Assembly (NCBI RefSeq): GCF_033436665.1
Contig: NZ_JAWQFO010000001.1
Location: 310,001-374,000, forward strand
Length of the DNA: 64,000 bases
DNA from: JAWQFO01 sp033436665
Lineage (GTDB): Bacteria; Pseudomonadota; Alphaproteobacteria; Rhodobacterales; Rhodobacteraceae
Reading direction: 5' to 3'
In this document: positions 43,401 through 58,400 of the stretch, one piece after another
Layout of the letters: every line of letters starts with the position of its first letter
Numbering within the stretch: the stretch's first letter is position 1
Program-made: the position numbers and the translations under genes
The notes under the pieces: generated by a model
Database searches by the model: none
What the model was told of the DNA's origin: nothing
The model's input: the letters and a program-made list of their open reading frames with translations, nothing else

Positions 43401-46400
43401 GATCGGTGGTGAGGTAGAAGAGGTCCGTCCGCTCTGCCGCACCGAGGATGACGCGCTGCTCATCGGTCAGGTCGACAGATGTTCCGGCGATCTCGATGTA
43501 GGCCTCGCCCGATGTCCGGCCGATATCGCCAGAGACGACAAGCGTGACCGCACCGCCGGCAGTGACGTTCGGATCCTCGATCGTGGTCTGGGTGTCGGAG
43601 ACCGGATTCAGCAGCCCCGCGCCGATCCCGGCCAGCAGTTCTTCTTCGGACCAGAGCCGGATGCCCGAGCGCAGCTTGTCCATCTCTTCCTGCGTCAGCG
43701 TGGCCACGAAGTCGGGGTCGTAGGCTTCGTCCGTGCCGTCGCCGTCGAGATCGGCATAGGTCTGCTGCAGCGTCCGGAACTCTTCCGAGCGCGTGTTGAG
43801 CAGGGTCGTGATCGCATTCGTGACCTGCTGGTCCGTGGTCGGCACGCCCAGCTGTGCTGCGTAGAAGCTGCGGTACTCCGCTTCCTGCGTGGCCGTCAGA
43901 GACAGCGTTTCGCTCGGCCCCAGACGGAAGCCGTCGACCCCGTCGCTTTGCCCGGTTTCGGCGATGCGCATCTGCCAGTAGGTGTCGTACTCGGCCTCCT
44001 TGGCGGCTTTGAGTGCATCGAAGGTCTCTTGCACCTTGACGCTTTCGTAAACGTCGTCGTCGGTGTCCATGATCCCGTCGTCGCCAACGCTGACGAAGAC
44101 GCCGTCGGTCAGCTTTAGCTGCGACCAGACGCCGCCGCGCAGCTCCTGCACGGTGCGATCGTCGACGGATTCCACCCGGTTGGCGTCCAGCAGATCGCCC
44201 GAGACGACCTCGATCTCGACGTCCGTGGTGGCTGCGATCAGTTCGACCGCGAAGTCGCCGGTCTGCTCGGCCACGTAGACCGATCCGCCGCTGGCGTTGA
44301 ACTTGTCGGCTTCTGCGGTGCCCATGTCGACGCGCAGCCGGCCCTGGCCGGAGCCTTCCGCCTCGCCCACGTCGCCGCGCTGGCTGACCAGTGTGATCGA
44401 ATTGCCCGAAACCTGGCTCGATCCGTTTTCGGCCCGCATCGTGCCGTCCGCGGTCAGCACGACATCACCACCGGCAGAGACGGCGCCCAGCACCATCTCG
44501 CCGTCGGTTTCCTCGATGAAGATGTCGCCCGCGGCATCGGCGTTCAGGACGCCGCCCTCGAGGTCGACATAGACCGGGGTCACGGACGATCCGATCTCGT
44601 CCTCCGAGAGCCCGCCGGTGTCGCCCAGCGTGACGTTCACGCCCTGGACGGTCGCCGAAGATCCCTCGGACACGATCGCTCCCGAGGTCACGATGCGTGT
44701 CGTGCCGGTGTCGTTCTGGATCCCGCCGCGCAGGATGACGTCGGCCGCGCCGCCGTCGACGTCGATCGTCGCTGCGGCCTGGCCGGTGAAGACGATGTTG
44801 AGGTCGTAGTCGGCCTTGATCGTGTGGGTGAAGATCGTGGTGTCGAAGGAGGTCGTGGTCTCCTTCGTGTAGTAGGTTTTCTTGCCGTACCACGAGCTTT
44901 CGGTCCAGCGTTCGGTGGTCGTGTTGGAGCTGTTGTTGATCACGCGCGACGCGTAGGTATAGGCGTCCGCGTTGAACTGCCCCCCTTCGTCGTAACGTGA
45001 ATCGTTGCTGTCGACCTTGAAGTAATAGTTCGAGTTGTCGATCAGCTCGGGCGGCCCGAGCGGCGTCACGTCGGGACCGTCGATTACGTTGCCGGGATCC
45101 CTCGCCAGCGCGTCGATATTGAGCCACTTCGAGGTGCCGTAGGTGGTTTCGGTCACCGTCCGCTCGGACAGTCCGACCGACCAGCCATAGCGCCAGCCCT
45201 CGGTCACGTCGTAGCTGAACGTCTTCTGGCCCTGCGCGACGGCCTGGTCCACACCGTCCACGTTCAGCGTCACCTGGCCGTTTTCGTCCACCTGATAGAT
45301 CGAGGCATAGGGCACTTCGACGGTTTCGGTCACGAGGTTGCCGTTGGCGTCGATCACCTGCTGGGTGCCGGTCGACGAGCCCTTGGTGCGGTCCTTGATG
45401 ATCAGGCTGCCCGAGCCGCGCTCGCTGGCGTCGATGCGCTTGATCACGAGGTCGACGTCGAGACCGGAGGAAAACACCATGTCGTTGGTGATGTCGATGT
45501 CGGCATAGCCGCCGAAAACCCGGATCTCGCCCTGCTGGGTGTTCAGAATATGACCCGTGAGATCGACGAAGCCGCCGCGCGGGCGCAGCTCTTCGATCAG
45601 CACCTCGTTCAGCGCGACGTTGTAGCGAACCGCGAAGTCCTCGTTGTCGGTCTCGAGTACCACGATGCCGGTCTCGGTGCCATCATCCTCGAGCGCCTGG
45701 ATCTGGTCGCGCACTTTGTCGTCGAGCGTCAGGGCATAGTCTTCCTTGCCGCTTTCGATGATGCCGTTGATGTTGATGAACTCGGCGTCGATCGAGATCC
45801 GTCCCGCCGAAAGCGACGGTTCGTCGGACGGCACGATCAGGTCGTTGAGATAGGCCTCGTAGGCTGCACGCGCGGCGGCGCTGCGTTCGGCGTTCAGGGT
45901 GCCGGTGTTCTGGAAATTGGTGCCGGTGAAATCGTTCCAGATCGAGGCTGGCTCGCCCTCGACGTTGTAGGCGGTGATCCCCTCGATGAACACACTGCCG
46001 CCGGCGATCACGGTCAGGTTCTTCGCTGTAACCGGGGCCTCGATGACGATGTCGCCCTGCCCGCTCTGCAGGGTCTTGAGAATGACATTGCCGCGCAGGT
46101 TCGTGATGCCTTCCAGCACCGGAATGCCGTCGGAATCGGTGACCAGAGCGCCCGAGACGATGATGTCGGGCCAGGGCGGCAGGTCCGCCGTGCCGGCGTT
46201 GAGCACGTTGTAGGTGTTCTCGACCCGGATCTGCGGCAGGGCGGCGTCGGGATCGTTCAGGTCACCCGTCCCGAAGATGCTGGTAAAGGCCGGCGTCTCG
46301 GTCGAGCGGCGCGGACCCGGTTCGATGGTGAGAGCCGGCTCGTCATCCTTGAGATCGTTGTTCTCGTTGTCGTCGTCGACGTTGATCTTGTTCTCGGCCC

Positions 46401-49400
46401 GGATCGTTGCATTCTGGTTCGCGATGTCCGCGAAGGTCGGATCGGGATCGGAAATGACGATGCCGTTGAAGGTCACGCCGCCGTTGACTTCCGGGATCTC
46501 CAGCACGGTGATGTTGATGAAAGCGGCAGTGTTGTTGACGATATCGATGACCGCATCGCCGGGGGCATCGAAGGATCCGGTTCCGTAAAGCTGGTCACCG
46601 AAGATCTTGATGATCCCGGCCTGCGCCACGGTCGGGTCGATGGTGACGGTGACCGCGTATTGCTCTATGGGCTGGATGACGACGTTCGCCTTCAGCCCGG
46701 TGATCTCGCCATTGTCGAACTCGAAGATCGCTTCGAGATACTCCTGCTCGGTGGCGTAGTCGCTGCGCAGGATTTCCTGACCCTCGACATCGAGCCCGTT
46801 CGGAACCAGCTCCAGGGCGACGGCCGAGAATTCCTCGAGCATCTGGCGTTCGAGGCGGCGCATTTCGAGATCGTAGAACTCCACCAGTGCTGGGTTCACA
46901 TACTCGTCGTAAGGGTCTGAATTGTTTGTCAGACCGTCGTTCGCGATCACCAAGTATCGGTTCAGGTTCTCCTGCGCGTCGCGCCAGGCTTTCTCGAGCG
47001 AGGATTGCACCTGCTCGGTGCCCACGGTGAAACCGATGTCGGGCGCGAGGCCGTCTGCCATGCCGCCCTGTCCGTAGGCGTCGACCGTCACAATCTGGTT
47101 CGCCGCCTCGCCGGGATCGAGAATCTCGCCGCCATCGCTGGTGCCGCTGATGCCTTCCAGAACGAGGTACTTCTGGCGTTCCGCGCCGGTCTTGAGCAGA
47201 CCGTGGTTCACCACTTCGCCCCAGGCTTCGAGGCTGGTGGTGCCGTCGAAGGTCTCGGTGTTGCCACCGAGCGCCGCGTTGACCCCGTCGGTGGCCGCCG
47301 ACGCCCAGTTGACCCCCTTGGCCTGCGCCGTCAGATCGGCGCTGCCGAGATCATCGGCGATGATCGTGAGGTCCTGCAGCGACTCCACCGTGGCCAGTTG
47401 CTGCGCCGTCGCGTTCGCGGTGTCGCCGATCTGGACCTTGTTCGACAGGAAGAGCTGCGCCTGCGCGTCGAGATTGTCGATCGGGATCGCGGAGCCCGCG
47501 AAATTGTCCGTGCGCGCCTCGAGCTCGTAAAAATCCGCCTCGACGTTGGCATTAGCGCCTGCCCGCAGGACAAGATCTCCGCCCGCCAGGATCGTGGCCC
47601 CGTCGCCGACCGAAATGAAGTTCGTGGGCTGGATGTTGTTTTCGTTGCTGACGTCGTTCGGGGTCATGCGTATGATCGAACGCCCGATCGCGACCGTCGC
47701 CGCGCCGTAAGTTTCGGAATTCGACTGCAGCGAGATGACCGCCTCGCCGTTGGCCGACACATCCATGTCGCCGACACTGACGACGGAGGAATCGGTGTCA
47801 AAGCGCACCTTGGCAAGGTTCTGCTTGACGTCGAAGACCGTGAAGGCGCCCGCGCCAGAGAGCGCGCCGGCGGTGAACAGGTTCACCGTGTCGTTCACGT
47901 CGAACTTGTTGAGCGCGCTCAGGACGAACTGTCCGGCGGTCAGCAATTCGCCGGACTGGGCGAGGGCCGCGTGGCGACCGACTTCGACCACGGTCTCGAC
48001 GTAGACGTTCATTTCGCTGTCCGCGGACGCTGCCGCGGCCAGTCCGCCGGTGTCGCCGTCGATGTTTGCGCCAATGTCAGGCTTGCTGACGATGTTGGTG
48101 GCCGTCATCAGCAGGTCTCGCGCGGTCACGCTTGCGCCCTCGCTCGCGCTGGCACCGTCCTCGATCCGGGTGAAGACGTCGGAATCCACCGTGTGCTGCG
48201 TGACGGCCCCCGAGCCCGCGATGACGCCACCAGAATCGCTGTCGACCTTGCCGTTGAAAATCGCGTCATGCACCGCCGTAAAGGCCAGCGTGTCGGCGAC
48301 AACGGTCGAATCCTTGCCGATCAGGGCCTCGGTGCGCGAATTCGTCGTTGTGTTCGCCTCGCCCGCCGAGCCCGCGACCAGGCCGCCCGACCCGGTCTCG
48401 GCGTCCGAGCGGTTGTCGTCGACACCATTGGCCGAGACGGTCAGGATCCGTGCGGAGACCATTGCGTCCTCGCCGATTTCCGACAGGGTCGTGGCATTGG
48501 ACGTGACATAGGCGGAAGAGGAACCGGCACCGACGAGGCCGCCGGCGTTGGCGTTGCCGTCCGCCCGGTTGAAGGACCGGTTGATCGCGGATGTGCTGAC
48601 CACGTCGGCGGTGATGTCGGCGGCGTCCGAGATCGCCGCGCGCACGTTGCTTTGCATGTCGGCATAGGCATTGACCGAGGCCGCGCCGAGCAGCAGGCCG
48701 CCCGAGGAACTGGTGGCCTTGGAATAGGTGTTGCCCGCCGGAGCGCTGCCGCGCAGCCCGTAGAGGTCGACCAGCGATCCCTCGCCCAGTTCCGCGACCG
48801 CGCTCACGGTATCGGCAGTGATGTCGCCGCCAACATAGGCGTCGATGTCGGCCTCGAACTCGGCCCGCGAAAGCGACGCGCCCATCGACAGGCCGGTGCT
48901 CACGCTCAGACCGAAGGCGATCGCTTCCGCGCCGCCGCCCGCGAAGGCCTCGACCAGAAGCTGCCCAACTTGGTAGGTCGCACCGTCGGCATAGGCCTGT
49001 ACCGTCGGGCGCACGTCGGCAATCGCGTTCGAGCCGCTTGCGGCCAGCGAGGCGAGGCTGGTCGAAACCGAGGCGACACCCGAGCGGGACGAGGCCCAGA
49101 AGGCGCTGTCCGCATCCACCGTGACCGCGCCGTCGACGTCGATCGTGTCCGTCGAGGTGCCGGTGACGAAGCCGCGCAGGACGCTGTCGCCCACGGCGAC
49201 CGTCGACACGCCCCCGGCCGAGACCGAGAACCCAATGCCACCGGCCGACACGGCCGCCGCGGCACCGATGGCCGCGATCGAACCGGTGTCGCGCGCGTCC
49301 ACGTCGAGTGTGCCGGCGGTGACGTCGGAACCGGACACCGAGGCTTCGATGACGTTGGCGACATAGTTGCCCGAGACGGCTTCGGCCGCACTGACTGACC

Positions 49401-52400
49401 CGCCGAAGCCGGCAACGACCAGAGCGATGCTCGCTGCACCCGTGTAGCTGCGGATATCGGCGTCGTCCGTTGCCTCGACGGTGACGATATCGGCGGTCAC
49501 GGTGGCATTCGCGATCTGCGCCGCAACGCCGTAGCCGATCGTGTTGAGCGCGTCCGAGGCCATCACGGCCCCGGCGGCCCCGACGAATCCGCCGGCCGCG
49601 GCGACCGAGAAGCCCAGAACGATCGCATCGATGCTCGCCGTTGCCTGCGCGTCCACGGTCACGTCGCCGTTGGCGGTGACCGTCGCGCCATCGATCGAGG
49701 CAAAGACACCCGCAGTCGGCAGGACCGAACCGGCGTTCTTGTCGAAGTCGCTGTTGATGTTGAAGCTCTCGGCGCCGATCGAGTTGAGGGCCGACGAAGA
49801 GCCGAGCGAGGCCGCGATTCCGACCGCACCCACGGCAAGGGACGCCGAAGCCGACAGCACCAGCGCATCGATCTCGGCATCGCCGGTGGCGGTGACGCTG
49901 ATGTCGCCCTCACCCAGCGGGTTGATCGCCAGGCCGGTGCGGTCGGTGATGGAAACGGAGGCGATCCGATTGAAGTTGAGCTTGAAGTCGCCCTGGAAGT
50001 CGCCGCCGGCATCGAGGAAGAGCGTCTCTCCGTCGCCGGAGATCGCGTCGATCAGGTAGGTGCCGTCGACGGTATCGTCGAAACCCGTCACATCGACGTA
50101 GTATCCCGCCTGGAAGCCATCGGTGGTCCAGTTCCCGGCACCGTCCAGCCAGGCGATCTCGGGCCGGCTGCCGGAGGCCGTGGCGATGGTCCGGAAGTCG
50201 AGCTTGGACGAATTCGTTGCCGCGGTCGCGGCCGAGAAATCCGCGGCCGTCTGGTCGACAAGATCGAAATCGATGCGCAGGTTCAGCGTCTTGCCGCCAT
50301 TGGTGATCGACTGCACGACATAGGTGCCATCGTTGAGGCCGGTGCCGGTGACAAGTATCTCCTGACCGGCGGCGAAATCGTCCGCACTCCAGCTGCCGCT
50401 GGTCCGGATGATTTTCGCGGTCGAGCCGATCGCACCGGTCTTGGCGACGAACTCGAGCCCCGCCGAGACATCGACGGGACGGACCTGCGCCTCGACCACC
50501 GAACCCTGGTCGATGGTCGCGGTCGTCGTGCTGAGGATCACGTTATGCGCCTGCGCGCCACCGCCCGCGACCGCGCCGGCCACGGCGCCCGCGGCAAAGG
50601 ACAGCGAGGCCGCCGCCGAGACCGCCTTGATCTGGGCGTCGTCCATCGCGTCGACCACGACGTTGCCATCGCGCGCGCGTACGAAATCGTCGGCGTTCGA
50701 AATCGACGCAGTGGTCTCCGTCCCGATCGTGTTGGTGGCATCCGCCACCGCCAGCGAGACCGAGAAGGCAGCCCCGCCGAAGCTCGCCGCGATGGCCAGC
50801 GCCCCGGTGAAGGCCTCGATGCGCGAGACGTCCTCGGCCTCGACAAAGACGTTGTCCGCAGCGATGCCACTGGCACCATCGCCGTCTATGTAGGCCGAAA
50901 TCGTCGCGGCGATGCGGTTGGTGCCGAAGGCTCCGGCCCCGGCGATGGAGACGCCGACCGCCCCGCCCGACAGCGCGGCGGCGCCCGAGATCAGCAGCGA
51001 TTTGATGACCTGTTCGCCGCGCGCATCGACGACCAGATCGCCCGCCGCATCGACACTGCTGTCGGCGATGTAGGCGCTGACCTTGCCGGCGGTCCGGTCC
51101 CGGTTGCCGTCGAGATCGTAGCCGATGTAGTTCTGCGCAAAGCCAAGCCCCAAAGAGGCCCCGACGCCCGCCGTGCCGACAGCGGCGGACAGAGCCGCGG
51201 CGACCACGATTGCGTTGATCTCGCTGCGGCTGTCGGCATCCACGGTCACGTCGCCTTCGCTGTCCACGAGGGTCGTGCCGGTGATGTGCGCCGCCACGTT
51301 CGACCGGATCGAGTTCAGCGCCACGGCGCCCGCCCCGGACACGCCGGCCGAGAACCCGGCCGAGCCCGCAATCGTCAGAGCCGCAGCCGCAGACACCGCG
51401 CTGATGTTAGCGCGTGTGCCTTCCCAGTCGCCGGAAATGGCATTGTAGACGATGTTGTAGCTGCGCCCGAGCTCGTCGACGAAGCTCCAGGCGACACCGC
51501 GCGTCTCGTCCTCGTCACGCGACTCGGCGTCGCCCGGCGAAGTGTCTTCTTCCTGCGTCACGGTGATCCGCAACTTGTCGGCCAGCGCATTGGCGTCCGC
51601 AGCACCGGCGGGTCGCGTCTTGCCGGTCAGCGCCTCCCAGAGCGCCAGCTTCAGAGCGCGGTCGGCGGACTGGTCGGCGGAATTGAACTTGGTCTCGTCG
51701 TCGCTTTCGCTGTCGGTGCCCTTGTCGTCGATCTCGTCGACGTCCGTGCCGGTCGCGTCATCGAGCGCGGCCGCACTGATGCCGCTGACACCCGAAAGAT
51801 CGGCAATGTCGCCCGCAGTTTCGGGCGACGCGGCCTTGACCGTCACGCCGCCTGCCCCGATGTCGATCTGATCGGCGTTAAGGATTTTCGCCTCGACCTC
51901 GTTGGCGATCTCGTTGATCGCGATCGACACGCCGAGCGCCACCGCGACACCGTTGGCGCCGAAGGCGGCACCGATGCCGGCCGCGGCGACGAAGCTGTCG
52001 ATGGTGCTGTCGTCGCTGGCCTCGATGGTCAGCGTATCCGCCGTCACGTCGGTCGCGGCCTGATCGCCCGTGCCGTCGACGTAAGCCTTGACGGTGGTGC
52101 CGATGCGGTTTTCCGCCGCGGCTCCGGATCCCGACACCGCGACGCCGATGCTGCCGCCGGACACGCTTGCGGTCAGCGCAACGACCGTCGCAACGATGTC
52201 CTGCGTCGTCGCCGCGTCGATGGTCACTGTGCCTGCGGCATCGGCGTTCGTGGCCGCGCCGCCGCGCGCCTCGACCGAGCCGTCCTCGAGATAGGCTTCG
52301 ACCACGGTGCCGCGCGGCGTCAGGTTAACAAGGCGCCAGACGTCGGAATTGGCGAAGTCCTGCTCTTTCATGTCGAGCGCGGCGGACTCGTCGGCATCGT

Positions 52401-55400
52401 CGCCGTAGCGCGCGCCGACGTATTCATAGACGTCGCCCCGCCGCACGCCGTCGAGGATCTTCACCCTGTCGCCGGCGTAGAGGTCGCCGACCGCCGCGTC
52501 GGATGTGTCGTAAAGCTGGAAGCCCTGCTTGGCACCGATGGCCCCGCCCGCCTCGTAACCCACGAGGTTGCGCGCAACGGCCACGCCGAGCGCAACGCCA
52601 ACCCCGGCGCCGCCCGAGGCCGCGACCGCCGCGGCGACCGAAACGATGGTCGCACGCACCAGCCCGTCGCTCGATGCAAGGATCGATACGTCGCCGGCCG
52701 AGACGACGTCACTGCCGGTGACATGCGCCTTCGTGGTGCTGTTGAGCACGTTCTCGGCCCAGGCCCCCGCGCCCGCGACGGCGACCGAGGTCACGCTGTC
52801 GATCGCAATGGCCACGGACGCCGCCGCCGCCACCACGGTCATATCCGCGTCATCCGTGGCCTGCACCGTGACGTCGCCCGAGGTCGTCTCGACCTTGCCG
52901 TCGACGTCTTCGATAAACGCCTCGACCGAGCCGTCGATGGTGTTGCGCGCCACCGAGACCCCGAGCGAGACGGAGAACGCACCGGAAGCACCGATCGCCG
53001 CCGAGACTGCGATGGCGCCCGCGAAGGTCTCGATGGTCGACTCGTTGCTTGCCAGCACTTCGAGGCTTTCCGCCTTGATCGCCGGATCGCCCGAGGTCGC
53101 GTCGTTGCCGTCGTCCTTGATGAAGGCGGCGACATCGACGTCGATGGTGTTCTCCACGAAGACGCCCGAGCCCGCGATGCCGCCGGCAACGCCGCCGGCC
53201 CCCGCCACGGCGACTGAGCCGGCCACGACAAGCGAATCGATCTCCTGCGCCGCGCGCGCATCGACGGTCAGCGCGCCATTGGCGTCCACGTCCGAATTCA
53301 GAATGTAGGCCTGCACCTCGGCGGTGCCGTCCGACCCGTCGCGTTCCTTGCCGATCAGGTTACGCGCGATGGACACGCCGATCGACGCCCCGATGCCGGT
53401 GCCGCCCCCGCCCGCGAAGGACAGGGCCGCCGCCAGGACCAGCGTCGTGATCTCGGCCTCGGAGGTCGCGATGACCTCGACGTCGCCCTTGAACTCCGGA
53501 GCCGCGCGGTCCCCGACCGTGATGTCCGAGCCGGTGACATGCGCCGTCGTCGCGGTGTTGATGACGTTCTCGGAGTAGGCGCCGGCGCCGGCAAAACCCA
53601 CCGCGCTCGCGCCGCTGAATGAGGCGCTGATCGCCGCCGCCCCGGCCAGCGAGCTGATCGTCGCCTGCGTAACCTCCAGATCGCCGTTGGCCGCGAAACC
53701 GACGTTGAAGACCCGCCCGTCGATGGTCGTCACCACCCAGCCGTCGCCGTCACTGGCCTTGGCGATCCGCGGCAGGTCAGCCCAGGAAATCAGCACGCCT
53801 GCGTCGCGCATGTCCTTCATCAGCGAATCCACGATCCGCAGGTCGTCGACGAAGTCGGCAAAGGCATGCAGCACGCTATCGTAGGTGCCGATCGCAATGG
53901 CACCAATGGCATCGAAGAAGCCCGAAACGTCGCCAGCCTCGACGGTGTAGTCGACCCCGTCCGGACTATCGACGCCCTCCTGCTCGGTCGCGTCGTCAAG
54001 ATCGGCGGCGGTCGTGCGCGTCTGCAGGTCAGCGGAGGCTTCGGTGAACACCGGGCTGGCCAGCGTGTCGGCCCGCACGGTGAGATCACCCCGCACCGTC
54101 AGCAGCGGCGCATCCTCGATCGACGCCTCAACTTCGTTCGTCACCTCGTTGAAAGAAAGCGACAATCCAAGAGATACGGCGACCGATGTCGCGCTGGACC
54201 CCGACGCTGCCACCGCCGCGGCACCGACATAGCTCTGGATCGAAGAACCATCCTGCGCCAGCACCGACAGGTCGCCGGTGTCCATGGTAACGCCGGCGGC
54301 ACCGATCACCGATGCCTTTGTGTCCGACGCGATCCGGTTGCGTGCAAAGGCACCCGCCCCGGTCACGGTGGTTGCGGCACCGCCCGAGCCCGCCAGCGCC
54401 ACGGCTCCGGCGGCCACGGCGGCAAGGATGGACTGTTCTCCGCTGGCCGCGACGATGACGTCGCTGGGATCGTCCGTCGCTTCTTCCAGCAGGGTCGCGC
54501 CGTTGATCGTCGCGCTTGTGGCCATGCCGGCCTCGACCAGTCCGACGCGTTTCCACAGCGTCGGGTTGGTGTAATCCTGCAATTCGAGACTGAGACCCGA
54601 GGCCGCAACGTCGAGCGGCAGGTCGCCGACATATTCGAAGTACTGTCCAGAACGTGGACCGGTGTTGATGTAGACGACGTCGCCGTTGTTGACGACGCCC
54701 GTCGACGGCAAAGCGGTATTGCCCGTGTCGGTGTTGAAATCCGCCGTCACCGACTGGCCGCCGATGCCGATGCTGTTCTCGGCCACCGAAACGCCCAGGG
54801 CGACCTGCGTCGCATTGCCGGAACTGAGCCCGGCAGACGCCGACACGGCCACCACCTCGGCCTCGATCCGCGCCGCGCTGTCGGCCAGCACGTTGAGCCC
54901 CGCGTAGACGGTAACCGAATCCGCCCAGACCGTCGTGCCACCGGAGAGGTCGGCGCTGTTGGCCTGCACGTAGCCGCCTTCGATCCGCGCGGTCGTGCCG
55001 CCGGTGATGGAGTTCACCGCGATGGCGCCGCCGCCCGAAACACCGACGCTACTTCCGAGCGACGCGCTCAGCGCCACCGATGCGGCGCGCGCCCGTGCGA
55101 TGATCTCGCTGTCTTGCGTTGCCTGCACGAGGATGGCGCCGGAGGTCGCCGAAACCGGCGCAAGCGCGGTCCCGGAATTCAGGATGCCTGCATCGACGAC
55201 GGCATCTATCTCGTTTCGGTTGATGGCCGCGGCCACGCCGACGCTGATCGCATTGCCGGTGCCCACCGAGGCCGAGACCGATGAGGCGAAGGTTTCCGAC
55301 AGGATCGAGGACATGTCTGTGGCGGCAACGACGATGTCGCCGCCCGCCTCGACCTTGCCGGCGCCGGTGATCCGGGCCGTGGTCTCCGTCGCACCGCGGT

Positions 55401-58400
55401 TGAGCGTGATGATCGGCGACACTGTGACGGACGTGTTGTTGGCGAGCGAAATGGAGGTCGCGAGCGACGAATTGTCGATGGTCGCGTCGATGTCCAACGT
55501 ATTGTCGGCCAGAACCTCGATGTCGCCTGTGGCCTCGACCGAGCCACCTTCGATGGCGGCATAGGCCTTGATCGGATCGCGCGGCGTCAGGTCGGTGCCG
55601 ACCAGCGCGTCGGCAGTGGCACTCAGGAAGTTCTGGTCGCCCACGCCGATGGAATTGAACGCCAGCACGACGCCCACCCCGATGGAGGTTCCGCCACCCT
55701 GAACGGTCGTGGAGACGTCGATCGAACTGTCGATCTTGCCGGTGTTGTCGGCGCTCACGCGCACGTCGCCGCCGATGGCGTCCGTACTGTCGCCGACCTC
55801 GCTGTCGCGGATCACGGCGATCGCGTCGGCGCCGACGATGTTGGTCGCGATCATCGCGGTCACGCCCAGAGAAGTGCCGCCGCCCGAGAAGAAGCTGCCG
55901 CCCGAGACGCTCGTGTCGCCGACGTTCGTCGCGACGATTTCGGCGCGCTCGACCGCATCGACGGTCACGTCGCCGCCGGTCGCGGCCAGATTGGTGCTGT
56001 CGATGAGGGCCTCGGTTCGCATGCGCACGTCGTTGAGCGCGATGAGCCCGCCGACCGCCGTGCCGCTCGAAGCGGTGACGTTGAGGTTGATGCCGAGATC
56101 GGTCAGCGCACCGGTGATATTGGTCAGATCCACCGGGTCGATCTTGAACCACTTGCCGACGGACGTTGCGTTGTTGAAGTTCTCGGCGCCAAGGTCGATG
56201 GTCTCGCCCAGCCCGAGGTAGAGGTAGAGCGCGCCGCGCTCGCCGCGGGTCTCGTCAAAGGCCGAGTCGACATAGACCTTGCGCCCGGATTCGATGAACT
56301 GCGCGCCGGACTTGGTGGTGAAGTCGTAGTCGTTCAGCGCCTCGCTGACCTCGGTCAGCACGATGTTGAGGCCCGCGTCGTTGGTCACGGTCGAGGTTGT
56401 CAGGACCGAGTTCTTCGCGTCGATGGTCGGCAGGAACGACCCGTCCTCCTCCTGCCGCGCGCCGTCCTCGGCCCGCACCGCCACGCCGCCATCGGCGGAG
56501 ACGATATTGTCGTAGGGTGTCCCCTCGCTCACGTCGGTCCAGTCGGACCCGGCGAAAATGCCGGTCTTGAGCTCGATCCGGCCTGTTTCACCCGAGTATT
56601 CGTAGATCGTGCCGTCGGACAGTTCGACGCGATCGCCTTTCTCAACCCATTGCAGGCCCCAGAGGTCGGCATCGTCCTGGCGGAAGTTCGCCTCGCCGAT
56701 GTAGGCCCGCGCGCCGCCGTTCACGCGGTTGAGCGCGAGTACCCCATTGATCGCCTTGCCGCTGGCGTTGACCAAAGCCGAGGCTGCCGATGTGGTCTCG
56801 TTCGAGGTTTCGGCCACGATCCGGGCCTGGTTGTCGGCCTCGACGGTAAGCGCGCCGTCGGCATCGGCCCGCACGTCCATCAGGTAGGCCTCTGCGATGG
56901 CCGGGCGCGGTCCGAAAAGCCGGTTGTTTGCGCCGTCGGTGATGCCCACGTCGCCAGTCAGCACCTCGGCGGCGAGGAACACGGACGGCAGCGGCGAATA
57001 GCCTACGGAGTTGAAGGCAAGCACCAGGCCCACCGCCGTGTCGCCGGTCGCGGTCGCGGCCTTGGTGGTGGCCTCCATGTCGGCGGTGTTCATCGCCGAC
57101 ACGGTCACGTCGCCCGCACCATCGGTGCCGTTGCCCCCATCCTCCGCCGTCAGGCGTGCGTCCTTGGCATAGGCATCGGCCGAGGCGATCATCACGTTGG
57201 TCGACAGCACCCCGTTGATCGCCAGCGAGGTGCCACTCCCGTAGGCGCTGCCGCCCGAAGAGCTGGCCGAGCTGTCGGTCTCGACCCGCATCACCGCATT
57301 TTCGATCGCCTCGATCTCGATCGCGCCATCCGTGGCGCGCACGTGCACCTTCTCGATCCAGGCATCGGTTTCGCCGCGCAGTTCGTTGTAGACGATAATG
57401 CCCGCGACGGCGGTCGAGTCGGATTCGGTGACGTTCAGCCCCTGCGGCACGATCGAGTTCGACAGCAGCGGCCGCCAGTAGTCGAGTGCGGTGGGATTGG
57501 TGTCGCCGGAGAACGTGACCCCTGACAGGTCGAGCGCCTGGCCGTAGCCGTCGTCACTGGCGCCGAGGTACTGGTACACTTGGTCGGCGGCATTCGCGTC
57601 GGAATGCCCGGTCGCGACCCGCACGAGGTCGCCGAACTTCAGATCGACAAGCTGACCGGGAGTCGAGCGCGCCTCCCAGTCGACGGTCCGCTGGTCGTTG
57701 AGGGTTTCCTGCAGAACACCCGCGCCGCCATCGTTGCTGGTCGAGGATTCGCTGGTGAGGCTGGTGTTGGCATAGGCCTGGATGTCGTCGCGCGCGGCGA
57801 CCCGCAGGCCCGAGACCGCGTCGATCTGCGGCGTGGTCTCGCGTCCGCCATCCTCGATCCACGCTTTTGCCGCGCCGTTGATCTTGTTGCTGGACACAGT
57901 GACTGCCGCCGCGGTGCCACCGGCATTGACCAGTGCCGAGGCTGCCGAGGTCGTGGCGTTCGAGGTGGTGGCGTTCAGCAGCTCCTGGCTGGCCGCCTCT
58001 ACGCGCACGGCACCCGCCGCCGACACGGCGCTTTCGGCGATCCATGCGCGCGCCTCCGAGGCGTCGAGCCCGTCGAACAGCTCTTCGGAAATGAACGGAT
58101 CTCCGACGATCGTGTCGACGAGGTTGAACAGGATGTTCGAGGCCTTCCAGCCGATCGAGTTGAACGACAGCGCGATGCCGACCCCTGTATCGCCGGTCGA
58201 GGTCGTCATCTGCAACGTCGCATCGAGGATCGAGGTGTTGCGCGCGTCGACCTCGACGTCGCCGGCCCCCGCAGCACCGTTCGCGGTGATGTCGGAGTCG
58301 GTGATGTAGGCGTCAGCTTCGGAGAGTACGATGTTGGTGGCGATCTGACCGTTGACCGCCAGCGAGGTGCCGGTGCCCCAGGCGCTGCCGCCCGAAGAGG

